Counted from the stretch's first letter, positions 1 through 7,515 are shown. The stretch is 11,825 nucleotides of DNA from SD8 sp035528475 (GCA_035528475.1 DATKYO010000055.1:1-11825), one strand, 5' to 3'. Program-made: numbers and translations. Notes: generated by a model from the letters alone, not told the origin.

Positions 1-465
1 CCAGAACTCACTCCGGTATTTGCGGCGAAGCGAGGCGTATTTGTTACTCTCACAATGAATGGACAACTGCGGGGATGCATCGGTTTTCCGTATCCTATGA
101 TACCGTTGGGTGAGGCTATACGGGAAGCTGCCTTCTCAGCAGCGCAGCAGGACCCCAGGTTCCCACCGGTCAGTCCCCCTGAACTGGACACGATACGGAT
201 TGAAGTGACTATCCTGACCCCTCCCGAGGTGCTGGCGTCAGTTCCCCTCGACAGGCCCGGGGAAGTTGAGGTCGGGCGTCACGGCCTGATTGTCAGGGGC
301 TTTGGGCGGAGCGGGCTTCTCCTGCCCCAGGTTGCAGAAGAATACGGCTGGGACAGCGCCGCATTCCTTGACCACACCTGCAGTAAGGCCGGGCTGGCAG
401 CAGGATGCTGGAAGGACCGCGAAATCGAATTATTTCGATTTGAAGGACAGATATTTCATGAATAG
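1..465 (+). CDS. AMMECR1-domain protein, 5'-truncated by the window edge
   Basis: The first base is already in frame, so 154 codons plus TAG are visible and the start lies upstream; the ATG at 55 is internal. The hallmark of the family, LRGCIG, is at visible residues 23-28. The C-terminal part has the usual Trp-Asp then Cys-x-Lys-Ala-Gly-Leu stretch (residues 117-132). AMMECR1 proteins are small soluble alpha/beta proteins found in archaea, bacteria and eukaryotes. Their biochemical role is unknown; in some prokaryotes the domain is fused to or sits beside MEMO and radical-SAM domains, which are not seen here. The stop overlaps the Shine-Dalgarno of tgtA, and only 8 nt separate the two genes, so co-transcription with tgtA and arcS is likely. 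Family assignment is firm; function is open. Confidence 0.94.
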   Translation, partial: PELTPVFAAKRGVFVTLTMNGQLRGCIGFPYPMIPLGEAIREAAFSAAQQDPRFPPVSPPELDTIRIEVTILTPPEVLASVPLDRPGEVEVGRHGLIVRGFGRSGLLLPQVAEEYGWDSAAFLDHTCSKAGLAAGCWKDREIELFRFEGQIFHE

Positions 466-470
466 GAGAT
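464..470 (+). promoter_or_regulatory. Shine-Dalgarno of tgtA overlapping the AMMECR1 stop
   Basis: AGGAGAT begins inside the TAG of the preceding gene and lies 3 nt before the tgtA ATG at 474. The merged stop and ribosome binding site suggest coupled translation and support ATG 474 as the tgtA start. Confidence 0.7.
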
Positions 471-473
471 CCA

Positions 474-1928
474 ATGCCTCTTTTATTTGAAATCCTGGAC
501 GCTGATATATCAGGTCGGGTGGGGAGACTGAAGGCCGGCGAAAAAACCATGAAAACGCCTGCTCTTCTCCCGGTGATCAACCCGCATTTCCAGGTGGTAA
601 AACCATCGGAGATGAAACAGATGGGCGTTGAAGCGCTCATCACCAATGCATACATATTCTCCCGGAGCAGGGAATTTGCGCCAAGGGTAGTTAAGGAAGG
701 CCTGCACAGGATCCTGGATTTTGACGGGATAATAATGACCGACTCGGGATCGTTTCAGCTCTCGGTATATGGCGATGTGGAAGTCGGGAATATAGACACA
801 ATACGGTTTCAGGAAGAGATTGGAAGTGATATCCTGGTCCCGCTGGACATTCCAACGTCACCTGACACCGGCCGGGCAAAAACGGAAGAAGAGCTGAATA
901 TTACCATGGACCGGGTGAAGGAAGCGCTCGGATATCTCGGACCGGAAGCGAACCTTGCAGGGCCTGTGCAGGGGGGACTCTTCGAGGACCTCCGGGAAAA
1001 GGCCGGAAGGGAGATCGGGGAACTGGGATTGACATTCTGCCCAATAGGGGCCGTGGTCCCGTTAATGGAGGCCTATCGCTACCAGGACCTGGTAAGGGTG
1101 GTTATGGCGGCAAAACGGGGGATTCCCCCCTCCGCGTGCGTGCACCTTTTCGGTGCGGGCCATCCGCATATGTTCGCGCTGGCAGTGGCCATGGGATGTG
1201 ACGTATTCGATTCGGCGGCCTACGCCCTCTATGCCAAGGAGGGCCGGTATCTCACACCATCGGGGAGCTATAAAGTGAACGAATTATCTGACCTGCCATG
1301 TGCATGCAGCGTCTGCCGGCAGTACACGGCAGAAGAACTTCGTGCGTCACCGGAAAAAGAACGCCTGTTGGCCCTGCATAACCTCTATGTAAGTCTTGCC
1401 GAGATTTCCAGGATCAGGCAGGCAATTAATGACGGTGTCCTGTGGGAGCTTGTTGATGAGAGGTGCCGCGGCCATCCACAGCTCCTCAGGGGATACCGGG
1501 AGTTGCTCACGTACAAAGATGAACTGGAAAGGCATGACCGGGTCTCCAAAAGACGCTTTTTCTACAGGGGGTCAGAGAGTTGCGAAAGAACAGAAGTCAT
1601 GCGCTATCATGATAGCATCGGCAGAATACAGGCAGGGTCACGTGTGCTCATCGCGATGGACGGCGGTATCAGGGATGGGTTTGACCAGGTGCTCATGTTC
1701 AAACCGCCTTTCGGACCATACCCCCCCGAACTGAAAGAAACATTCCCTATCGGGCAAAGCGAGATCCCGGACTGGGACAGCGATATGGTATACCGGGGAT
1801 GCGAGGGGATCCGGGCCTTTATGGATGCACATCCCGGATCAAGGTATACTATTGCCTGCAGCAGCGAATGGCTCGGGATTGTCACGCAGGTTCTCCCGGA
1901 CGCAGAGGTGATTAGCGACCATGTTTGA
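474..1928 (+). CDS. tgtA: Archaeal tRNA-guanine (15) transglycosylase, without C-terminal PUA domain
   Basis: This enzyme exchanges guanine 15 in the D-loop of archaeal tRNA for preQ0, the first tRNA-level step of archaeosine synthesis. The 484-residue product has the TGT TIM barrel at about residues 1-340. Visible signatures are DSGSFQ at 90-95 (catalytic Asp90), QGGL at 166-169, FDSAAY at 245-250 (Asp246, the expected nucleophile) and a zinc site of Cys276, Cys278, Cys281 and His302. An archaeal C1-type region follows with GSESCERTEV at 366-375. The protein ends about where a PUA domain would begin in the longer, roughly 580-650-residue archaeal TgtA proteins, and no PUA-like sequence is present. 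Its stop codon overlaps the arcS start by 8 nt, so the two enzymes of the pathway are probably made together. Confidence 0.97.
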   Translation: MPLLFEILDADISGRVGRLKAGEKTMKTPALLPVINPHFQVVKPSEMKQMGVEALITNAYIFSRSREFAPRVVKEGLHRILDFDGIIMTDSGSFQLSVYGDVEVGNIDTIRFQEEIGSDILVPLDIPTSPDTGRAKTEEELNITMDRVKEALGYLGPEANLAGPVQGGLFEDLREKAGREIGELGLTFCPIGAVVPLMEAYRYQDLVRVVMAAKRGIPPSACVHLFGAGHPHMFALAVAMGCDVFDSAAYALYAKEGRYLTPSGSYKVNELSDLPCACSVCRQYTAEELRASPEKERLLALHNLYVSLAEISRIRQAINDGVLWELVDERCRGHPQLLRGYRELLTYKDELERHDRVSKRRFFYRGSESCERTEVMRYHDSIGRIQAGSRVLIAMDGGIRDGFDQVLMFKPPFGPYPPELKETFPIGQSEIPDWDSDMVYRGCEGIRAFMDAHPGSRYTIACSSEWLGIVTQVLPDAEVISDHV

Positions 1929-3546
1929 TATCAAGAAGCGGGACGGAATGGCGAGGATAGGTATTTTCAGCAATGAAGGCGTAGAGATCACTCTCCCTGC
2001 CGCCATTGAGCCGCAGGATATCTTTCCCGATCTTCGGAAAGAATGTCTCACCAATATCCCCCTGTCTGCAGATCGTGAATTTACTGCCCGCTATTTTGAA
2101 CACCCACCGGGCCAGCCCGTTCCCGTTCACCCGGCCATTCATCCTGATGCGGAATCAGGGGCCTGCATCATGGTACCCTGCTGGCACACCGCGTTTTTTA
2201 ATCCCAGAAATTATGTGAACTGGCTGATCCGTCTCAAGAGCATGGTTCCTCCGGATACAGCCTGGTATGCCCCGGGATCTGCACTTCCATCAAGAATACA
2301 CATTCTCTGCTTTTCCGGCTTCGATCTCTTTGATTTCACGGCTGTGGATCTTGCGTCTGCACGCAATATGTTCTGTACTCCGGAAGGCGAATTTTCAGAG
2401 GAGTTGATAGAATCCGGGATATGCAATTGCGAGGGATGCAGGAGTGGAGATCTAAGACTGCACAACCGGCTGGCCCTGCTCCGGGAGATAGCGCTGGTCT
2501 CACGGTTTATTGCCTGGTCGCGGCTGCGCGAACTGGTGGAGACGAGATGCAGAATGAACTCGGGTCATGTGGCCATATTGAGGCACCTGGATCGGAACTA
2601 TGAATTTATGGAGGAAAAAACCCCGATAGCAAGGGCTGTTCCCATGGGGGCGACTACCGGGGAGGTCCTTTTCAGGGCGGAGGTCAGGAGATTTGCCGAC
2701 CGGGTCTGTCACAGGTACGTGCCACCGCCAGGGGATACAGTCGTTCTCCTCCCCTGCTCGGCACGAAAACCGTACTCTCTCTCCCAGAGCCACAGGCAGT
2801 TGATATCTGCCATATACGGACGGGCGGTGGAACTGATCGTCACTTCTCCACTGGGACTTGTCCCGAGGGAACTTGAGAGGGTGTACCCTGCCGCCCATTA
2901 TGATGTGCCTGTGACAGGCCACTGGGACCGGGAAGAGGTTGCTTTTGCTGCAGGAATACTGAATTCCTATTTTAAAATGCACCCGCCCGGCAGGGTGATT
3001 GCCCACCTGGAAGGCGGTGCGTTGGAATCGGCCCGGAATGCTGCGGACATGGCAGGGATCGATCTCGAGATCACCTGCATCAGGCACCCGCTCACCCGCG
3101 AATCACTCTCACTCCTGGATGAATCACTTTCCGGAGAGGCGAGAGTTACCCATGATACCATCCGGGGGACCGGAACATGGCAGTTCGGATATGAAATAGA
3201 GACCAGTCGACTGTCTGTAAGGGGCCGATACCCGCAGATGATGGCCAGTATCAACCGGAGGCCCCAGTTTTCCCTTGATACCGGTACCGGTCTGTTGAAG
3301 CCGACAATCGAAGGATGGACACTTATTCCCGATGTATACCGGGTCAAGATTGATGATTTTATTCCAAAAGGGGACATTCTTGCTCCGGGTGTGACTGATG
3401 CCGATCCTGCAATACGCACAGGAGATGAGGTGCTGGTGGAAGGGGCCCGCGTTCTGGCTACAGGCCGGGCGGCGATGCCTGCCAGTGAAATGAAAAGCTC
3501 CCGCAGAGGTGTGGCGGTCAAGGTGCGTAAGATAAAGAGTGTGTAG
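1921..3546 (+). CDS. arcS: Archaeosine synthase ArcS (TgtA2-like)
   Basis: ArcS modifies preQ0 already placed at tRNA position 15. In characterised archaea it joins lysine to the nitrile, and a radical-SAM partner (RaSEA) then releases archaeosine. The diagnostic ArcS motif PCSxxKPYxxSxSH is complete at residues 278-291. The N-terminal part is a decayed TGT domain: the DSGSFQ active-site loop is absent, but the zinc ligands survive as Cys168, Cys170, Cys173 and His181. Residues of about 470-540 form a PUA domain (from LIPDVYRVKIDDF onward). I chose ATG 1921 because GAGGTG at 1905-1910 precedes it by 10 nt and it overlaps the tgtA stop. ATG 1948 is a weaker alternative. No RaSEA gene is in the window. 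Confidence 0.95.
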   Translation: MFDIKKRDGMARIGIFSNEGVEITLPAAIEPQDIFPDLRKECLTNIPLSADREFTARYFEHPPGQPVPVHPAIHPDAESGACIMVPCWHTAFFNPRNYVNWLIRLKSMVPPDTAWYAPGSALPSRIHILCFSGFDLFDFTAVDLASARNMFCTPEGEFSEELIESGICNCEGCRSGDLRLHNRLALLREIALVSRFIAWSRLRELVETRCRMNSGHVAILRHLDRNYEFMEEKTPIARAVPMGATTGEVLFRAEVRRFADRVCHRYVPPPGDTVVLLPCSARKPYSLSQSHRQLISAIYGRAVELIVTSPLGLVPRELERVYPAAHYDVPVTGHWDREEVAFAAGILNSYFKMHPPGRVIAHLEGGALESARNAADMAGIDLEITCIRHPLTRESLSLLDESLSGEARVTHDTIRGTGTWQFGYEIETSRLSVRGRYPQMMASINRRPQFSLDTGTGLLKPTIEGWTLIPDVYRVKIDDFIPKGDILAPGVTDADPAIRTGDEVLVEGARVLATGRAAMPASEMKSSRRGVAVKVRKIKSV

Positions 3547-3581
3547 TGCCAACAAAAAAAAGAGGAAATATCGACCGGGAT

Positions 3582-3589
3582 AGGGGTGA
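3582..3589 (+). promoter_or_regulatory. Shine-Dalgarno that decides the nfnA TTG start
   Basis: AGGGGTGA lies 6 nt before TTG 3596. It ends in an in-frame TGA at 3587-3589, so no longer reading frame is possible, and the next in-frame ATG is 16 codons downstream. Confidence 0.75.
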
Positions 3590-3595
3590 AATATT

Positions 3596-4444
3596 TTGTA
3601 CAGGGTCGAAAAAGCAGAAAAACTTGCAGATAAAGTATTTCAGATGTGGGTTTCGGCTCCGCATGTGGCCCGGCATGCAAAGGCCGGCCAGTTCCTGATA
3701 CTCAGGATTGATAAGCGAGGTGAGCGTATTCCGCTCACTATTTCAGCAGTAAACAAAGATTCCGTGCGAATTATTTTTATGTCAATCGGAAAGACCACGT
3801 ACCGCCTTTCAGAGATGAGAGCCGGTGATACTATTCTTGATGTCGCCGGGCCGCTGGGGAGACCAAGTGAAATTTCATCATACGGGACATGTGCAGTTGT
3901 GGGAGGTGGCGTGGGAATTGCCAGCACCCCTATTATTGCCCGTGCGGCAAAGGCTGCAGGTAACCATGTTATCGGAATAATCGGGGCAAGGAATGCCGAT
4001 CTTCTCATACTGGAAGATGAGATGAGGGAGATCTGTGATGAGCTGTATGTGGCCACGGATGACGGGAGCAGGGGAACACACGGGTTCGTGAGTGATGTCT
4101 TAAAAGATGAACTTGAAAAGAGACCGATAGACCGTGTATGGATTATCGGTCCGGCCATCATGATGAAGGTGACTTCATCTGTAACCCTTCCCTATGGCGT
4201 GAAGACCTTTGTAAGCCTGAACCCCATCATGGTTGACGGAACTGGTATGTGCGGATCCTGCAGGGTTGTGGTAGGAGGCGAAACCCGTTTTGCCTGTGTT
4301 GACGGTCCGGAATTCGATGCCCACCAGGTAGATTTCGACATCCTCATGCAGCGGCAGAGGACCTACCTGGATCAGGAACGGGAAGCGCTGGAAAAATACC
4401 ATCATGATGCATGTGCATGCCAGGAGAAGGGATTGCATGACTGA
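3596..4444 (+). CDS. nfnA: NfnA/SudB-type FAD and NAD-binding iron-sulfur subunit
   Basis: This is the small subunit of the NfnAB family (NADH-dependent ferredoxin:NADP oxidoreductase, also called sulfide dehydrogenase SudB). It resembles the electron-transfer subunit of dihydroorotate dehydrogenase. The 282 residues hold an N-terminal ferredoxin-reductase FAD barrel (about 1-95, with RIPLTIS at 44-50), an NAD domain with VVGGGVGIAS at 101-110, and a C-terminal [2Fe-2S] site. The cluster ligands fit the family's unusual one-Asp, three-Cys set: Asp214, Cys219, Cys222 and Cys234. The start is TTG, fixed by a Shine-Dalgarno and an in-frame stop just upstream. A short tail carries two more cysteines (273 and 275). 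It overlaps nfnB by 8 nt. Neither pyrD nor other pyrimidine genes are nearby, which argues against a dihydroorotate dehydrogenase role. Confidence 0.92.
   Translation: MYRVEKAEKLADKVFQMWVSAPHVARHAKAGQFLILRIDKRGERIPLTISAVNKDSVRIIFMSIGKTTYRLSEMRAGDTILDVAGPLGRPSEISSYGTCAVVGGGVGIASTPIIARAAKAAGNHVIGIIGARNADLLILEDEMREICDELYVATDDGSRGTHGFVSDVLKDELEKRPIDRVWIIGPAIMMKVTSSVTLPYGVKTFVSLNPIMVDGTGMCGSCRVVVGGETRFACVDGPEFDAHQVDFDILMQRQRTYLDQEREALEKYHHDACACQEKGLHD
4422..4430 (+). promoter_or_regulatory. Shine-Dalgarno that decides the nfnB start
   Basis: AGGAGAAGG lies 6 nt before ATG 4437. The in-frame ATG at 4404 has no comparable site, so the 11 extra codons of the longer reading frame are probably not translated. 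Confidence 0.75.
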
Positions 4445-5780
4445 CCGTCCGGCAGGCGAAAGGGTAAAGGACTTTTTGGAAGTCGACCTGGGGATGACGC
4501 CGTCCTGCGCCGTTGTGGAAGCGGAAAGGTGTCTCCAGTGCAAAAAACCCCAGTGCATCAAGGGATGCCCTGTTGAAATAGATATCCCTGCTTTTCTTGC
4601 AGAGCTTGCGTCCGCGAATTTCAGGGCTGCAGCCAATATCATCAAGAAGGATAATCTTTTTCCTGCAATCTGCGGACGTGTCTGCCCCCAGGAAATCCAG
4701 TGTGAGGGAGCCTGTATCCTGGGTATAAAAGATGTTCCAGTACATATCGGCGCCCTTGAGAGATTTGTTGCTGATTGGGAGAAGGAGCAGGGAATTTCAT
4801 TGCCGGATGTGGCGGAATCGACAGGAAAGCGCGTGGCGATAGTAGGCGCGGGTCCTGCAGGTCTGAGTGCCGCTGCAGAACTTGCCCGGGCAGGGCACAA
4901 AGTAACCATATTCGAATCCCTTCACCAGCCGGGCGGAGTCCTTCTCTATGGGATTCCCTCTTTTCGACTGCCAAAAAATGTTGTGGGTGCAGAAATTGCA
5001 CAGATCGCGATCATGGGGGTTGAAATCCGTCTTAACCACCTCGTTGGACAGAGCGTAGATCTGGATGAACTATTCTCATTTGACGCTGTCTTCCTGGGAA
5101 CAGGAGCAGGTCTTCCATTTTTCATGGGCATCCCTGGTGAGCAGCTCAATGGCGTATATTCTGCCAACGAATTCCTCACCAGGGTCAACTTCATGCATGC
5201 AGACAGGTTTCCTGATTACGATACGCCGGTTATCCATGGCAGCAGGGTAGTAGTGGTGGGTGGCGGAAATGTGGCCATCGACTCTGCCAGGACGGCCAGA
5301 AGGCTCGGTGCCAGGGTAAGCCTGGTGTACAGGAGGAGGGAAGAGGATCTTCCTGCCAGGCATGCGGAGGTGATCCATGCGAAGGAGGAAGGTGTGGAAT
5401 TTTTCCTGTGTGCGAACCCTGTTCGAATCCTTGGGGATCATGAAGTCACCGGTGTTGAATGCGTAAGGATGGAGATGTGTGATAAGGACCAGAGCGGGAG
5501 GCCGAGTCCGGAACCTCTTGAGGGGAGTAATTTCGTTATCGATGCAGATATATGCATTGAGGCGATCGGACAGGGCCCGAACCCCCTTCTCATACGAAAG
5601 ATTGAGGGCGCCCAATACGGTAGCAAGGGCAATATTTTAGTAGATGAGGATGGAAGAACCGCAATTCCGAAGGTCTTTGCGGCCGGTGACGTGGCTACAG
5701 GTGCAGCGACAGTAATACTGGCAATGGGCGGGGCAAAAAAAGCCGCAAAAGCCATTTCCAGGATGCTACGCGATAAATAA
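4437..5780 (+). CDS. nfnB: NfnB/SudA-type NADPH-binding iron-sulfur flavoprotein (GltD-like)
   Basis: This is the large subunit partner of nfnA, 447 residues from ATG 4437; databases often name it homotetrameric NADPH glutamate synthase (gltA). The N-terminal GltD-like iron-sulfur domain has two cysteine sets: Cys32, 35, 40, 44 and Cys79, 83, 89, 93. An FAD site follows at 136-142 (VGAGPAG), an NADPH site at about 271-284 (VVVVGGGNVAIDSA) and the closing FAD motif AAGDVATGAATV at 415-426. Characterised NfnAB uses flavin-based electron bifurcation to couple NADPH oxidation to reduction of NAD+ and ferredoxin, or runs in reverse. That activity here is inferred from pairing and motifs. A glutamate synthase role is possible but no large glutamate synthase subunit is adjacent. 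The stop is 3 nt from the convergent M20 gene. Confidence 0.93.
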   Translation: MTDRPAGERVKDFLEVDLGMTPSCAVVEAERCLQCKKPQCIKGCPVEIDIPAFLAELASANFRAAANIIKKDNLFPAICGRVCPQEIQCEGACILGIKDVPVHIGALERFVADWEKEQGISLPDVAESTGKRVAIVGAGPAGLSAAAELARAGHKVTIFESLHQPGGVLLYGIPSFRLPKNVVGAEIAQIAIMGVEIRLNHLVGQSVDLDELFSFDAVFLGTGAGLPFFMGIPGEQLNGVYSANEFLTRVNFMHADRFPDYDTPVIHGSRVVVVGGGNVAIDSARTARRLGARVSLVYRRREEDLPARHAEVIHAKEEGVEFFLCANPVRILGDHEVTGVECVRMEMCDKDQSGRPSPEPLEGSNFVIDADICIEAIGQGPNPLLIRKIEGAQYGSKGNILVDEDGRTAIPKVFAAGDVATGAATVILAMGGAKKAAKAISRMLRDK

Positions 5781-5783
5781 ATT

Positions 5784-6956
5784 TCATTCAGGACAATAAG
5801 CCCTGATGAATCCCCTGTATATTTCAGTTGTGCCGTGCAGCGATTCCAGGGGCACACGTTCATCTATTGCATGGAGGAGCGAGACATCTCCCGGCCCATA
5901 TTCTATCACTGAAAATCCTGCTTTTCTTAAATAGCGGGCATCACTGGCTGCCCATGATACGATGGGAGATGCAGGCGCATCATAAACCCTGGATATCTCC
6001 ATTTCCAATCGCTTTACCACCCTGTCCTTCGGGGAGGTGTATGAAGGCTCTGCACTATTCACGATTTCCGTGTCCGAGCCGGGGGCATGAGAACTGAGTT
6101 CTTCGATGAGGCATGGAATTGAACAACCCCAAGGGATACGGATGTCGAGTTCAAGTGCGCAGCGCTGGGCGACGATATTTGCTTTCTCACCGCCGGTAAT
6201 TTTGCCTGGATTGAACATCACTCTCTTCAGAACATTGCCTCCCTCTGACAGCCCTACTTCTTTTTCGAGAATACGAAAAGATTCATCGATTATGGGTGAT
6301 AATTCCCCGCCGGGATCATAGTCCCTGTTGTGAATGTCCGAAAGATTCTGCAACAGTGTGCAGGCTTCCATAATGGCAGATACTCCCTTCGCAGGGTAGA
6401 GAGAGCTATGGCCTGGCTGCCCCTTGAAATTGAAATTGATTCGCAACAGGCCTTTTTGTCCGATATTCGGGTTTAAGGGCGGAGTGGGTTCTGCAATGAG
6501 GCAGTCACAGGGGCGGAGCAGATTTTCTTCGAGGAGGTGCCGGATCCCGTATGTCCCGCTGGTTTCTTCATCACACACAAATGCAATGTCACAGGGGAGA
6601 ACGATGCCGTCATCTGCAAGGGTTTTACAGGCCCAGAGAATTGATGCGCACCCACCTTTCATGTCAGTTGCACCTCTTCCCCAGACCTGGCCTTCGCGAA
6701 TGACTCCGGAATACGGATCAACCGACCATCCATCAGCCAGGGCCGGAACAACATCCACATGGCCACAGAGAAGAAGGGGATTATGGGCACCTGCACTTAC
6801 AAGGTTCCATCTTCCTCCTTTTTTTCTCGTGATTATTGTTTTTATACCGATTCCAGTAGTGAAATCGCGGATATACTCAACGATCTCCTCGGTATCGCCG
6901 GGAGGATTTTCGGATTTTATCCTGATAAGATCCTGACAGAGTGAAACGACATCCAT
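5784..6956 (-). CDS. M20-family metallopeptidase (DapE/ArgE-like amidohydrolase)
   Basis: A 390-residue two-zinc hydrolase of the M20 family, which contains succinyl-diaminopimelate desuccinylases, acetylornithine deacetylases and carboxypeptidases. The full metal and catalytic set is visible: His66 and Asp68 in GHVDVVP, Asp98 in GRGATDMKGG, the Glu130-Glu131 pair (general base and metal ligand) in CDEETSG, Glu156 in IAEPTPP and His362 in LLHAIDERVP. The dimerisation lid begins near residue 168 with the usual PGHSS at 181-185. No signal peptide is seen, so it should act in the cytoplasm. The substrate cannot be told from sequence, and no lysine or arginine genes lie beside it. It sits 21 nt downstream of an unknown gene on the same strand. 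The Shine-Dalgarno is weak, so translation may depend on the upstream gene. Confidence 0.94.
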   Translation of the reverse strand: MDVVSLCQDLIRIKSENPPGDTEEIVEYIRDFTTGIGIKTIITRKKGGRWNLVSAGAHNPLLLCGHVDVVPALADGWSVDPYSGVIREGQVWGRGATDMKGGCASILWACKTLADDGIVLPCDIAFVCDEETSGTYGIRHLLEENLLRPCDCLIAEPTPPLNPNIGQKGLLRINFNFKGQPGHSSLYPAKGVSAIMEACTLLQNLSDIHNRDYDPGGELSPIIDESFRILEKEVGLSEGGNVLKRVMFNPGKITGGEKANIVAQRCALELDIRIPWGCSIPCLIEELSSHAPGSDTEIVNSAEPSYTSPKDRVVKRLEMEISRVYDAPASPIVSWAASDARYLRKAGFSVIEYGPGDVSLLHAIDERVPLESLHGTTEIYRGFIRAYCPE

Positions 6957-6977
6957 ATGTTTTGGCCTGCCATGTGG

Positions 6978-7481
6978 TTAGCCCTGGTTTGAAAATTCTC
7001 CAAAAAGCCTGGCGAGTGAACCCTCCTCGTACAGGCTCTTTAAAAATTCAGCCTCAAAAAAGTCCTCTGTCATCTGGCGTAACACGGTGGGCCGGATGGG
7101 TTCGCGGTTGTCCGGGTCGAGGACAATCCTGAAGCTGCGGTACGAAGCCATGTCATTCTTTCGATAAATCTTCTGCCACAGGTAGGGAAGTCGTTCAAAG
7201 GATTTGGGATGATTTTCGCCAAGCCAGTTGATAAAATCCGGGAATTTTGCTCTCTCGCCTTTTTTTTCCTCATCAATCCTCCACCTCAAATATTCGCCGG
7301 TCATTATATTCTTGGGAGAGTGGATATTGAAGGCCATAATGCCCAGGGTATAATCGATATGGGCCAGGGCATCTATGAAATAAAAACGAAGTACCGGATG
7401 CCACATTGAGGTATCATGAAGAATGAGCGATTTCCCATAGAGATTTTCCAGTGTATTCACATAATCCCTGTCGCCGTTCAT
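6978..7481 (-). CDS. Unrecognised 167-residue protein, upstream partner of the M20 gene
   Basis: I do not recognise this protein. It is a soluble-looking chain of 167 residues, rich in aromatics (4 Trp, 9 Tyr and 12 Phe by my count, about 15 percent), without a signal peptide, clear membrane segment or cysteine. Several His and Asp residues cluster in the first third (His22, Asp23, His28, Asp38, His41, Asp43), which could bind metal but match no motif I know. ATG 7481 is the only usable start; the upstream in-frame stretch has no ATG, GTG or TTG back to the moaA stop. There is no Shine-Dalgarno, but a TATA-like element about 30 nt upstream suggests a leaderless or nearly leaderless transcript. 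It is followed after 21 nt by the M20 gene, so the two are probably one transcription unit. Confidence 0.75.
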   Translation of the reverse strand: MNGDRDYVNTLENLYGKSLILHDTSMWHPVLRFYFIDALAHIDYTLGIMAFNIHSPKNIMTGEYLRWRIDEEKKGERAKFPDFINWLGENHPKSFERLPYLWQKIYRKNDMASYRSFRIVLDPDNREPIRPTVLRQMTEDFFEAEFLKSLYEEGSLARLFGEFSNQG

Positions 7482-7505
7482 ATGTTCATATTCGGCACCT
7501 GCTTG

Positions 7506-7515
7506 TAAATATTTA
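7506..7515 (-). promoter_or_regulatory. Probable TATA box for the unknown gene and M20 operon
   Basis: TAAATATTTA on the minus strand is centred about 30 nt before ATG 7481. Archaeal transcription starts roughly 25 nt past the TATA box, which would leave almost no leader. This agrees with the missing Shine-Dalgarno. Confidence 0.5.

Noticed and set aside
2500..3680. Long open frames on the minus strand (195 and 237 codons) across arcS
   Set aside because: They lie opposite a gene with clear ArcS motifs, their products resemble no protein family, and they have no binding site or operon partner. They are shadows of a GC-rich coding strand.
4404..4436. An 11-codon extension at the N-terminus of nfnB
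   Set aside because: ATG 4404 lacks a ribosome binding site, whereas ATG 4437 has a strong one and the 8 nt stop-start overlap typical of this window.
3640..5615. Minus-strand frames of 173, 244 and 179 codons opposite nfnA and nfnB
   Set aside because: The plus-strand genes have full cofactor motifs, while the antisense products are low in any recognisable pattern.
6424..6936. Plus-strand frame of 170 codons opposite the M20 gene
   Set aside because: The M20 gene holds all metal ligands in order, and the opposite product is rich in Ser, Arg and Pro as expected of an antisense reading.
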